A stretch of 64,000 bases of DNA from an uncultured Christensenella sp. (GTDB taxonomy: Bacteria; Bacillota; Clostridia; Christensenellales; Borkfalkiaceae): the NCBI GenBank assembly GCA_910586245.1, contig CAJUFY010000004.1:1-64000 (forward strand), given 5' to 3'. The translations under genes were made by a program, and so were the position numbers. Below the pieces are notes generated by a model. That model saw only the letters and a list, made by a program, of their open reading frames with translations. It was not told the origin of the DNA and ran no database searches. The first letter of the stretch is position 1, and each line of letters starts with the position of its first letter. Below are positions 1 to 7,183 of this stretch, piece after piece.

Positions 1-420
1 GGTCACGCCGTCCGCGCCCGTTGCACCCGTTGCCCCGGTGGGACCTGTGATGCCCGTAGCGCCGTCCGCACCCGTCGCGCCCGTTGCGCCGGTAGGACCG
101 GTGATGCCGTTAGCACCCGTTGCGCCTGTTGCGCCGGTGGGACCCGTAATACCCGTTGCACCGTCTGCGCCCGTCGCGCCCGTTGCGCCTGTCGGACCCG
201 TGATGCCGTTTGCGCCCGTCGCACCGGTCGGTCCGGTGGCTCCCGTTACGCCCGTTGCGCCTGTTGCGCCGGTAGGACCTGTATTTCCCCGCGGACCTGT
301 CGGTCCTGTCGGCCCGGTAGGGCCCGTGATGCCGGTACCGTAATGAATGACTTTGTATACTTTTCGTACGCATACGCACGGGCAGCAGCCGCATGCGGAA
401 CAGCGATTTTCGTATATCAT
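1..420 (-). CDS. Collagen-like G-x-T repeat surface/exosporium-type protein (partial)
   Basis: The frame starts at an ATG at 420 behind a GGAGG ribosome site (about 428-432) and stays open to the left edge, so the C-terminus lies outside the window; 140 codons are visible. The first ~35 residues are Cys-rich (CSACGCCPCVCV) and are followed by uninterrupted Gly-X-Y triplets, mostly GPTGATGATG and GITGPTG. Such GXT triplets form collagen-like triple helices in BclA-type exosporium filaments and other Bacillota surface proteins. A globular C-terminal trimerisation domain would be expected beyond the edge. The Cys-rich head could anchor the protein in a spore layer, which would fit the sporulation genes further on, but a vegetative surface or phage-tail role cannot be excluded. 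The DNA is highly repetitive, so triplet number is likely to vary between strains and assemblies here may be unreliable. Confidence 0.8.
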   Translation of the reverse strand, partial: MIYENRCSACGCCPCVCVRKVYKVIHYGTGITGPTGPTGPTGPRGNTGPTGATGATGVTGATGPTGATGANGITGPTGATGATGADGATGITGPTGATGATGANGITGPTGATGATGADGATGITGPTGATGATGADGVT

Positions 421-589
421 ATTTTTTCCTCCTGAAAAAAACAGGCGTGAATTTGCCCGTTTTTTTGAATTTTAAAGTCGGTATAAAAACGTATTCCGCA
501 GAATACATGTTTCTATTAAATTATATAAAAAAACGATTCATTTTGTTACGTTTCGAAAAATGAATCGGCATTTGCAAAGGATAAAATAA

Positions 590-617
590 AAACTGCCGTA
601 AAACATTACGGCAGTTT
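590..617 (-). terminator. Intrinsic terminator after tRNA-Arg
   Basis: Perfect inverted repeat AAACTGCCGTA / TACGGCAGTTT with a 6-base loop, directly beyond the encoded CCA end of the tRNA when read on the minus strand. It is followed on that strand by a T-rich stretch (AGTTTTTATTTT). Confidence 0.8.
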
Positions 618-691
618 GGTGTTCCCGGCGGGAATCGAACCCACAACGGCCCCTTAGGAGGGGGCTGTTATATCCATTTAACTACGGAAAC
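617..691 (-). tRNA. tRNA-Arg(CCT)
   Basis: Cloverleaf on the minus strand. The acceptor 5' half GTTTCCG (685-691) pairs with CGGGAAC, and CCA is encoded (617-619). The anticodon loop CTCCTAA gives anticodon CCT, reading AGG. The T arm carries GGTTCGATTCC. The gene lies 19 bases beyond the stop of the membrane-protein gene on the same strand, so it may be read through from that transcript or have its own promoter inside it. A dedicated hairpin terminator follows. Confidence 0.95.
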
Positions 692-710
692 GAAATTTTT
701 CTCCCGGGGA

Positions 711-1940
711 TCAAACCGGCGGGAGAGTTGATTTTTTGCGGGATTTTTTTGCTTCGGTCACAGGCGCGTTGGGTTTGGGTTGCGATTCCGTTGGCGCAGC
801 CGCGACGGCAATTTCTTTTGCGGAAACGTTTCTTTTCTTCCCGTCGGGCTTTAACGGTTTATCGTTCGCAATTTTTTCTTTTTCCGAAGCGTTTTCGGCG
901 GCAAGGACGGCGGTCTTTGCTTTCCGGATAATTTCTTTCTTTTCTTCTGCGGAGTCGTTATCCTTTTTTCCGTTTCGGCTGATCCATTCGTGTTTGCGGC
1001 GGTTGGCTTTCATGCCTTTCTTTTCTAAAACGAGGTTTTCGTGCTGGAAAATCGCTTCGATGAAGCGGTTTGTGACGCCGACGTCCAGAACTTTGATCTG
1101 GTAAGCGAAGACGTAGCGGAGCGCGGCGGGCATCGTGACGAGATTGTTGCGCATTTCGAAGGAAATGCTTTGAATATAGGCGTTGAAACGGTACAGCTTT
1201 TCTATCGAATCGTCGCCTTCCGCGAAATAATTGTCGATATCGGCGGAAATCTTGACGCACTGTTTTCTGTTTTTGGTGCATTTGGCAAAGTTGCGTACGA
1301 TCGGAATAAAGACCGACCAGAAGCAGACGATGTAATAAACGGCTTCCGACATGTGCATGTTGGAGAGCAGGAACACGAACAAAATGGAAACCACCGTAAT
1401 GATGACGCCGTAAATAATTTGCAGTTTGTCGAGCAAAAATCTCGTTTCCGCCGCGATGTAACGGTTGATGAAGAGGTAAGAATATTTGTCGTCGATTTCC
1501 TGTGGAACGTCGTACGCGCCCGTAAACGTCTTTGCTTTTTTCAGCGTTCCTTTGCGGATTGCGAGTTCGTAAAGCTCGTTGGTCGTTTCGCGGTCGTATT
1601 CCATTTTAGAAAGTTTTCTGCCCGTGATCTGCGTTTCGAAGAGCTGCGCGAGAAGCACGGCTTTTTCTTTATGGTTTGCAATGATGTTGGAAACGAGTTC
1701 GGTGAGGATATTGAGAATGATCGAAACGGCGGAGCTGGTGAATTTTACGATGTTCGCCGTCGTAGCGTCGGTGACGAACATATCCTGCGTAAGGACGAGG
1801 ACTAAGGGAATAAAAGTTACGAGATAGAGAATGACCTTCGCGATCTTCGTTTCGGTAAACATTTTGCTCGAACTTCTGAAAATTTGAATATTCCGTTCTT
1901 CGTATTCGTGTTCCGCTACTTTATTCATGCTTTTATCCAT
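711..1940 (-). CDS. S-4TM-like membrane protein, putative pore-forming effector
   Basis: 409 residues. Visible features are an amphipathic N-terminus, a hydrophobic hairpin around residues 34-100 (ILYLVTFIPLVLVL and a second segment), a soluble stretch, then a second hairpin at about 170-215 (VIITVVSILFVFLL and IVCFWSVFIPIV). After these come helical segments and a charged Lys/Glu/Ala-rich tail of ~80 residues. Two hairpins of transmembrane helices separated by a soluble region resemble the S-4TM family, a predicted pore-forming effector often coupled to CD-NTase (cyclic-oligonucleotide) immunity. I recognise this from overall architecture, not from a unique motif. No nucleotidyltransferase or other sensor gene is beside it. 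Two ATGs, at 1940 and 1928, are possible; neither has a strong ribosome site. It could instead be an unrelated membrane protein. Confidence 0.5.
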   Translation of the reverse strand: MDKSMNKVAEHEYEERNIQIFRSSSKMFTETKIAKVILYLVTFIPLVLVLTQDMFVTDATTANIVKFTSSAVSIILNILTELVSNIIANHKEKAVLLAQLFETQITGRKLSKMEYDRETTNELYELAIRKGTLKKAKTFTGAYDVPQEIDDKYSYLFINRYIAAETRFLLDKLQIIYGVIITVVSILFVFLLSNMHMSEAVYYIVCFWSVFIPIVRNFAKCTKNRKQCVKISADIDNYFAEGDDSIEKLYRFNAYIQSISFEMRNNLVTMPAALRYVFAYQIKVLDVGVTNRFIEAIFQHENLVLEKKGMKANRRKHEWISRNGKKDNDSAEEKKEIIRKAKTAVLAAENASEKEKIANDKPLKPDGKKRNVSAKEIAVAAAPTESQPKPNAPVTEAKKSRKKSTLPPV

Positions 1941-2100
1941 TATTTTTTGTGTGAAGATTCTGTGAACAGTATACCCGAAGCGTAAAAAAATTGCAAGCGT
2001 TTCTTTGCCGCTTTGCGCGCGATTGCAAAGGGAAAGGGAATTTCCCGCTGGAATCCGTGAAATTTGTTAATTTTTTCCGAAAAAAATTCGCGAAAAATAC

Positions 2101-2131
2101 TTGACATATTATACTATGCAATGTATAGTAT
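2101..2131 (+). promoter_or_regulatory. padR promoter with overlapping palindromic operator
   Basis: TTGACA (2101-2106), 17-base spacer, TATAGT (2124-2129). The palindrome ATACTAT-N7-ATAGTAT (2111-2117 and 2125-2131) covers the spacer and the -10, as expected for an operator at which the downstream PadR protein represses its own operon. Confidence 0.8.
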
Positions 2132-2151
2132 TATGTAAAGAGGAGTATGGC

Positions 2152-2463
2152 ATGGACGTTCAGATGAAAAAAGGATTGCTCGACGTGTGCGTGTTGGCGC
2201 TTTTGAAGCGGGGCGACTCGTACGGCTATCAGATTGTAGCCGAGCTTTCGGGCATTATCGACGTTTCGGAGTCTACGCTGTATCCGATTCTGAAACGGTT
2301 GGAGAGCGCGGGATTGCTCGTGACGTATACGCGTGAGCACGGCGGAAGGTTGCGGCGGTACTACCGCATCACGCGGCTCGGCATGAAACGGGTGGAGGAA
2401 TTCGCCTTCGAATGGAAGGAACTTCAAAAAATCAATGCATTTATTCAAGGAGCAGACAGATGA
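2152..2463 (+). CDS. PadR-family transcriptional regulator
   Basis: 103 residues from the ATG at 2152, which has AGGAG (2140-2144) in front; an upstream in-frame ATG lies inside the promoter and is rejected. The protein is almost only the winged helix of the PadR family: DSYGYQIVAEL, ESTLYPILKRLESAGLL in the recognition region, and the wing GGRLRRYYRITRLG. The C-terminal dimerisation helix is short (subfamily 2). Its stop overlaps the start of the DUF1700/DUF4097 gene (ATGA), so the two are co-translated. PadR-DUF1700-DUF4097 is a recurring arrangement in Bacillota in which the small regulator probably controls its own operon through the promoter palindrome. The inducing signal is unknown. 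Confidence 0.92.
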   Translation: MDVQMKKGLLDVCVLALLKRGDSYGYQIVAELSGIIDVSESTLYPILKRLESAGLLVTYTREHGGRLRRYYRITRLGMKRVEEFAFEWKELQKINAFIQGADR

Positions 2464-4046
2464 CAAAGAAACAGTATCTCCGTAAATTGAGAAAGGCGTT
2501 GCGCGGGCTTCCCGCAAGCGAAAAAGAAAAACTGATCGAATATTACGCCGAGATCATCGACGAATCGTTTGAGCGGGGCAAGACGAATCGGGAAGTTTTC
2601 GAGGATCTGGAATCGCCCGAACAGGTTGCCGCCGATTATTTCAATGCGAACGAAGGCCCCGTGGGCGGACTTTACGACGACGATTTGCCGCGGCGCCGCC
2701 ACCGTCCCGACGATTATTATAAAGAATACGATGCGCCCAAGCGCCGCAGGGAAGCCGATTACGGCGATTACGAACCGCCGAAAAAACGCGGAAGAGAACC
2801 GCGCAAAAGATCGGGCAGAAATCCTCTGATTACCGTTTTGTTGATTCCGCTGTATCTTATCGCGTTCTTGCTCGGTCTGGCGGCGATTCTCGTAGGTGCC
2901 GCGCTCGTCGTTACGGTCGTTGCGCTCGTCGTCGCGTTCTTTGCGGGCGGTTTGTATATGGTCGTCATGTCGTTCGGGTTGTTTCCTGCGCACGGCTGGG
3001 TCGCCGCTTCGCAGATCGGCGCGGGCGTGCTTCTGGTCGGGCTGTCGCTGTTCTGCGGATTGCTCGTCGCGCCGACGGCGCGCGGTTTCGGGCGTTTTTC
3101 CGGTTGGCTGTTCCGCGGTTGCCGTCCCTCCGATAAAGTGCGTACGGCGCATTCCCACGGCGGAACCGTAGCCACCGTTGCCGCGGGACTCGTGTTCGTC
3201 GTTGCGGGCGGCGCCGCGTTCGGCTTCGGCTTCGGGAAACTCGACTGGAACTGGAGAAATCTTGCGGTCATGGGGAATATGCGGGAAGTTTCGCAGTCGT
3301 TTACTTTGGACGGGTTGGAAAATTTTGCAGTCGTTTCGGATAACCTGGCGCTCGACGTGGTGGCGGAGGGGACGGAAGCGAAGATCGTATATTTCGAATC
3401 GGACGAATTGCCCAAAACTTATTCGTTCGAAGACGGAAAACTCACGATCAGTTGCGGCAAATGGGCGAATAACGCCGGCGAATACATGAAAGAAACCTGG
3501 AAGCGCGGCGTGATGTTTTCTACGATTGCGAGCCTGAGCAATCGGGCGACGCTGTATCTTCCGACGACGTATTCGGGCGATCTTGCGATCAAAATCAATA
3601 ACGGCGCGATGAGCATGGAAAACGTTGCGCTCGGCAATGCTACGCTGGAAGTGGATAACGGAGCGGTGGTCGTTGAAAACAGTTCGTTCGGTACCGTTTC
3701 CGCAATCGCAGAAAACGGCGCGCTGCGCTTGGACGCGGTGCGCGCCGACGCAGTGCGCGCGGTTACGAACAACGGCGCGATCAGATTGAACGAAGTGCAG
3801 GCGGGTTCCGTTCGGGCGGAAGCGGACAACGGCGAGCTTCGCCTGAACGAAGTGGACGGAACGGACGTTTTCCTGAAAGCCGATAACGGTACCATTCGCG
3901 GGAATCTGATCGGAAAAAAGACGGATTATAAAATCACCGCTTCGGCGCATTTGGGTTCGTGCAATTTAACGAACACCGAAACGGGCACCCGAACGCTCAC
4001 GGCAAAAACGAGTTGCGGAGCGATCAGAATTCATTTCGAAAATTAA
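2460..4046 (+). CDS. DUF1700 - membrane - DUF4097 fusion protein
   Basis: 528 residues from the ATG at 2460 (AAGGAG ahead). Residues 1-70 are a DUF1700 domain (YLRKLRKALRGLP, EYYAEIIDESFERGK, DLESPEQVAADY). A charged Arg/Lys/Asp/Tyr-rich linker follows, then four to five hydrophobic segments (about residues 120-270). The last ~240 residues are a DUF4097 beta-helix-like domain made of repeated units (NNGAMSMENV, DNGAVVVENS, ENGALRLDAV, NNGAIRLNEV, DNGELRLNEV). DUF1700 and DUF4097 are often separate neighbouring genes; here they are fused. Function is unproven; linkage to PadR suggests an envelope-stress or adhesin-like sensor module anchored in the membrane with the beta-helix outside. A strong terminator follows. 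Confidence 0.85.
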   Translation: MTKKQYLRKLRKALRGLPASEKEKLIEYYAEIIDESFERGKTNREVFEDLESPEQVAADYFNANEGPVGGLYDDDLPRRRHRPDDYYKEYDAPKRRREADYGDYEPPKKRGREPRKRSGRNPLITVLLIPLYLIAFLLGLAAILVGAALVVTVVALVVAFFAGGLYMVVMSFGLFPAHGWVAASQIGAGVLLVGLSLFCGLLVAPTARGFGRFSGWLFRGCRPSDKVRTAHSHGGTVATVAAGLVFVVAGGAAFGFGFGKLDWNWRNLAVMGNMREVSQSFTLDGLENFAVVSDNLALDVVAEGTEAKIVYFESDELPKTYSFEDGKLTISCGKWANNAGEYMKETWKRGVMFSTIASLSNRATLYLPTTYSGDLAIKINNGAMSMENVALGNATLEVDNGAVVVENSSFGTVSAIAENGALRLDAVRADAVRAVTNNGAIRLNEVQAGSVRAEADNGELRLNEVDGTDVFLKADNGTIRGNLIGKKTDYKITASAHLGSCNLTNTETGTRTLTAKTSCGAIRIHFEN

Positions 4047-4059
4047 AGCGTTTGTCTTG

Positions 4060-4093
4060 CGCGCCGATGCGTTTTGCATCGGCGCGTTTTATT
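4060..4093 (+). terminator. Terminator of the padR operon
   Basis: GC-rich stem CGCGCCGATGC / GCATCGGCGCG with a TTTTT-type loop, followed by TTTTATTT. Confidence 0.9.
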
Positions 4094-4126
4094 TCAATTT
4101 TTTTTTCGGAAATCGATGCAAAACGG

Positions 4127-4155
4127 TTGACAAGCGCTTTTTCAAGTGGTATCCT
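4127..4155 (+). promoter_or_regulatory. feo promoter
   Basis: TTGACA (4127-4132), 17-base spacer, TATCCT (4150-4155). The predicted start of transcription (~4162) lies just before the first of two identical palindromes. Confidence 0.7.
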
Positions 4156-4164
4156 AAAAAGGAA

Positions 4165-4180
4165 GTTCGCAATGGCGAAC
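4165..4180. promoter_or_regulatory. feo palindrome 1 (candidate operator)
   Basis: GTTCGC-AATG-GCGAAC, a perfect 6-base inverted repeat at about +4 to +19 of the feo transcript. An identical 16-base copy lies 34 bases further on. The position just downstream of the start suits a roadblock-type repressor site. Confidence 0.6.
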
Positions 4181-4198
4181 TGCTTTTATGTAATTCCG

Positions 4199-4214
4199 GT
4201 TCGCAATGGCGAAC
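4199..4214. promoter_or_regulatory. feo palindrome 2 (candidate operator)
   Basis: Second exact copy of GTTCGC-AATG-GCGAAC, ending 20 bases before the feoA start codon. In RNA each copy could also form a small hairpin. Confidence 0.6.
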
Positions 4215-4234
4215 TCGGTTAAAAAGAGGTGTGT

Positions 4235-4468
4235 ATGGAAAAACTGCTCAGTGAATTTACCGTCGGCGAAACGGGAACGGTTAGAACCGTTTCGGGCGAA
4301 GGAAGACTCAGGAGAAGATTGTTCGATATGGGCGTAACGCCCGGGGCGAAAATAACGCTCCGCAAAAAGGCGCCGCTCGGAGACCCGCTTGAAGTCAATC
4401 TCCGCGGGTACGAGCTGACGCTCCGCAAGACGGAAGCTGCATGCGTGCGTATGGAGGTGAATGCGTGA
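4235..4468 (+). CDS. feoA: Ferrous iron transport protein A
   Basis: 77 residues from the ATG at 4235 behind AAAGAGG; an in-frame GTG at 4229 overlaps that ribosome site and is unlikely. The small SH3-like FeoA fold is recognised by the segments LRRRLFDMGVTPG and VNLRGYELTLRKTEA. FeoA is a cytoplasmic partner that supports FeoB-dependent Fe2+ uptake. The stop overlaps the GTG start of feoB by four bases (GTGA), so the two genes are translationally coupled. Confidence 0.93.
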   Translation: MEKLLSEFTVGETGTVRTVSGEGRLRRRLFDMGVTPGAKITLRKKAPLGDPLEVNLRGYELTLRKTEAACVRMEVNA

Positions 4469-6801
4469 AAAAGTTTGCTTTGGCGGGCAATCCCAACTGC
4501 GGAAAGACGACGCTGTTCAATTTGCTTACGGGCTCCGCCGCTTATGTGGGCAACTGGCCAGGCGTTACGGTGGAAAAGCGCGAGGGAACGTATAAGCGCG
4601 GGGAAGAACGGGTGCGGATCGTGGATTTGCCCGGGATTTATTCGCTCTCGCCTTATACGCCGGAAGAGGTGGTTTCGCGGAATTTCATTCTCGACGAAAA
4701 ACCCGATTGCGTTATCGACGTTGTAGACGCGACCAATCTGGAACGCAATCTGTATCTGACGACGCAACTCATGGAAATCGACGTGCCCGTGATCATCGCG
4801 CTGAATATGATGGACGCGGTGGAAAAGAGCGGGGACGCGATCGATGAAAAGGAACTGGAGCGGAAAATCGGGTTGCCCGTCGTACGGATTTCCGCGCTCA
4901 AAAACCAAGGGATCAAGGAACTCATGGATCGGGCGCTGAAAGTGAGCAAAGAGCCGCGCGCGGGGGAAACGGTGCTCAAAGGTTCCCCGATCGCGCATCT
5001 GGTGCGCGACGTTTCCATCGCGCTCAAAGGGCAGAAGGTGGAAAATCCGCTTTTCCACGCCGTAAAGCTTTCGGAAATGGATGAAATCGAGGCGGCGGCG
5101 CACGAAGAACTGGTTCCGATGGTGGACGCCTTTAAATCCACGTTTGACGACGACACGTTCGGCACCGATTTCGACGCGGTGATCGCCGACGCGCGTTACC
5201 GCTATATCACGGAAAATTATTCCGCCGTAATTTCACGCGGGAACCGCGGGGAGCCGTTCACGCCGTCGGACAAAGCGGACAAAGTGCTGACGCACAAAAT
5301 TTGGGGCATTCCGATTTTCCTCGTGATTTTGCTGGCGATCTTTCATTTGACTTTTTCGGAAGATTTTCTCTATCTCGGCGCGTGGGCTTCGCTCGGGAAC
5401 GGGCTTCCGACGTTGTTCGATCCCGTTTCGGAGGGCGGGCTCGGTTGGGAAGAGAATGCCGCGACGACGTTGCTTGCCTGTTTCTACGACGGCGCGGTCT
5501 TTTCGCCCGGAGTCATCTTCACGAATCTTTGGAACTGGCTGCTCGGCTGGGTCGGTACGTTGTTCGAACTCTGCTGTGCGAATGCCGCGCCCTGGGTGGG
5601 TAGCTTCGTCGTGGACGGAATTTGGGGCGGGCTTTCCTCCGTACTCGGGTTTCTTCCGCAGATTCTCGTACTCTTTCTGTTCTTTTCCATTCTCGAAGAT
5701 TCGGGGTACATGGCGCGCGTTGCATTTATCCTCGATCGGATTTTCCGTAAATTCGGGCTCACGGGCAGAGCGTTCATGCCGATGATCATGGGCTTCGGCT
5801 GTTCGCTTCCGGCTATGATCAATACGCGCACGCTTGCCGACGAAAAAGAGCGTACCGCCACCGTGCGCGTGATTCCCTTCTTTTCCTGCGGAGCGAAACT
5901 GCCGATTCTTACCGCGATCGCGGGCGGAATCGTAACGAGCTTCGGGGTGGGTAATGCGGATCTGATTACGTACGGCATGTATCTGCTCGGCATCGTGACT
6001 GCGATTTTCTGCGTTCTTTTCATGCGTTCGACTTCGCTGCGCGGAGAAATTTCTCCTTTTCTCATGGAGCTTCCCGCCTATCACGCGCCCTTGTTTAAGG
6101 GGTTGATGATTCACCTTTGGGATAAAACCAAACACTTTATCAAAAAAGCGTTTACGGTGATTTTCGCTTCGACGATCGTCATTTGGTTTTTATCCTCGTT
6201 TTCGTGGGATTGGAAATTTCTCCCGCAGGAAATCGAATACGAAGGGGAAACGTTCATGGCGAATCTGCGCATGAACGAGAGCATTCTCGGTTCGATCGGC
6301 ATGCTCGTCCAACCGCTGTTTACGCCGCTCGGCTTCGGCGCGCAGCTTCAGAGCGCGGGTTGGGTGTTCGCGGTCGCCGCGCTCACGGGGCTGGTTGCCA
6401 AAGAGAACGTCATCGCAACGTTCGGAACCCTTGCCGCTGCGATTGCCGGATCTTACGTCGCAACGGAAGAGGGCGTAATGGAAACGGTTGCGATCATCGA
6501 AGCGACGGGCGTCAACGTTCCGGGTCTGATTGCTTTTATCGCGTTTAACATGCTCACGGTTCCTTGTTTCGCTGCCTGCGCGACGGCGCGCGCGGAACTG
6601 CCGAAAGGAAAGTTTCAATGGACGCTTCTTTTCTGGCTCGCAACTTCATATATTGTTTCTGCGGCGATTTATCTCGTGGGAACGTGGTGGTGGACGGCGT
6701 TTATTTTTGCGGCGGCGCTTGCCGCGTCGATCGCGGGAATTGCGCTGTGGAACAAAAAACACCCGCCCAAAAAATCGGCGAACGTTGAGGAGGAAAAGTA
6801 A
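4465..6801 (+). CDS. feoB: Ferrous iron transporter B
   Basis: 778 residues from a GTG start at 4465, chosen because GGAGGTGA lies ideally upstream. FeoB is the inner-membrane Fe2+ permease with an N-terminal G domain. The visible motifs are G1 GNPNCGKTT, G3 DLPG, G4 NMMD and a G5-like SAL, followed by a helical GDI-like spacer. The C-terminal half is membrane-embedded and has two gate regions, including FFSCGAKLPILTAI and PCFAACATAR with their conserved Cys. Length and motif order are normal for Bacillota FeoB. It is the second gene of feoA-feoB-Cys-rich protein and is presumably induced under iron limitation through the promoter-proximal palindromes; the regulator is not in view. Confidence 0.97.
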   Translation: MKKFALAGNPNCGKTTLFNLLTGSAAYVGNWPGVTVEKREGTYKRGEERVRIVDLPGIYSLSPYTPEEVVSRNFILDEKPDCVIDVVDATNLERNLYLTTQLMEIDVPVIIALNMMDAVEKSGDAIDEKELERKIGLPVVRISALKNQGIKELMDRALKVSKEPRAGETVLKGSPIAHLVRDVSIALKGQKVENPLFHAVKLSEMDEIEAAAHEELVPMVDAFKSTFDDDTFGTDFDAVIADARYRYITENYSAVISRGNRGEPFTPSDKADKVLTHKIWGIPIFLVILLAIFHLTFSEDFLYLGAWASLGNGLPTLFDPVSEGGLGWEENAATTLLACFYDGAVFSPGVIFTNLWNWLLGWVGTLFELCCANAAPWVGSFVVDGIWGGLSSVLGFLPQILVLFLFFSILEDSGYMARVAFILDRIFRKFGLTGRAFMPMIMGFGCSLPAMINTRTLADEKERTATVRVIPFFSCGAKLPILTAIAGGIVTSFGVGNADLITYGMYLLGIVTAIFCVLFMRSTSLRGEISPFLMELPAYHAPLFKGLMIHLWDKTKHFIKKAFTVIFASTIVIWFLSSFSWDWKFLPQEIEYEGETFMANLRMNESILGSIGMLVQPLFTPLGFGAQLQSAGWVFAVAALTGLVAKENVIATFGTLAAAIAGSYVATEEGVMETVAIIEATGVNVPGLIAFIAFNMLTVPCFAACATARAELPKGKFQWTLLFWLATSYIVSAAIYLVGTWWWTAFIFAAALAASIAGIALWNKKHPPKKSANVEEEK

Positions 6802-6981
6802 ATGCAGTGGTATGAAATCGTATTGATTGCGGCTGCCGCGGCGTTCGTCGCCGGGGTAATCGTTTGGCAGATCGTGCGCAGGATCAAGGGGAAGGGCGGC
6901 TGCGGCTGTTCGGGCTGCAGTTCCTGCGGAAGCTGTTCTTCCTGCGCTTCGCATAAAAAAGAGCAATCTGAAAAGAAATAA
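6802..6981 (+). CDS. FeoB-associated Cys-rich membrane protein
   Basis: 59 residues starting directly after the feoB stop, with GAGGAGGAAAAG overlapping the end of feoB as ribosome site. One N-terminal transmembrane helix (IVLIAAAAAFVAGVIVW) is followed by a basic segment and a Cys cluster (GCGCSGCSSCGSCSSC), then a Lys-rich tail. This is the usual small third gene of Bacillota feo operons (FeoB_associated family). It may bind or pass on Fe2+ at the cytoplasmic mouth of FeoB; its biochemical role is not established. Confidence 0.9.
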   Translation: MQWYEIVLIAAAAAFVAGVIVWQIVRRIKGKGGCGCSGCSSCGSCSSCASHKKEQSEKK

Positions 6982-7004
6982 ACGCATCTGCGCGATTCGG
7001 CAAG

Positions 7005-7033
7005 GCGGAAGCAATTTTTTGCTTCCGCTTTTC
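7005..7033 (+). terminator. Terminator of the feo operon
   Basis: GCGGAAGCAA / TTGCTTCCGC hairpin with a T loop, followed by TTTTCTTGT. Confidence 0.88.
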
Positions 7034-7123
7034 TTGTATTTGTATAAAAATTGAATATTTTTCATAAAAACTGTGAAATTATACGGAATTTTATTGAAAA
7101 ATACAAATCGCAGGGGCGTTTGC

Positions 7124-7153
7124 TTGACATATCAGGCGTTTGTTTGGTAAAAT
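7124..7153 (+). promoter_or_regulatory. Promoter of the Re-citrate synthase gene
   Basis: TTGACA (7124-7129), 18-base spacer, TAAAAT (7148-7153), 30 bases before the start codon. Confidence 0.8.
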
Positions 7154-7183
7154 AATACAATCTTATCATTACGGGAGGACGGC

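Noticed and set aside
1..420. Plus-strand Pro/Val/Ala repeat protein and alternative minus-strand Arg-rich frames
   Set aside because: They are shadows of the GC-rich collagen-like triplets; only the minus frame from 420 has a ribosome site and Gly at every third residue.
2445..3950. Long open frame on the minus strand across the DUF1700/DUF4097 gene
   Set aside because: It is an antisense shadow rich in Arg, Gln and Asn without domain or ribosome site; the plus frame has clear domains and overlaps padR correctly.
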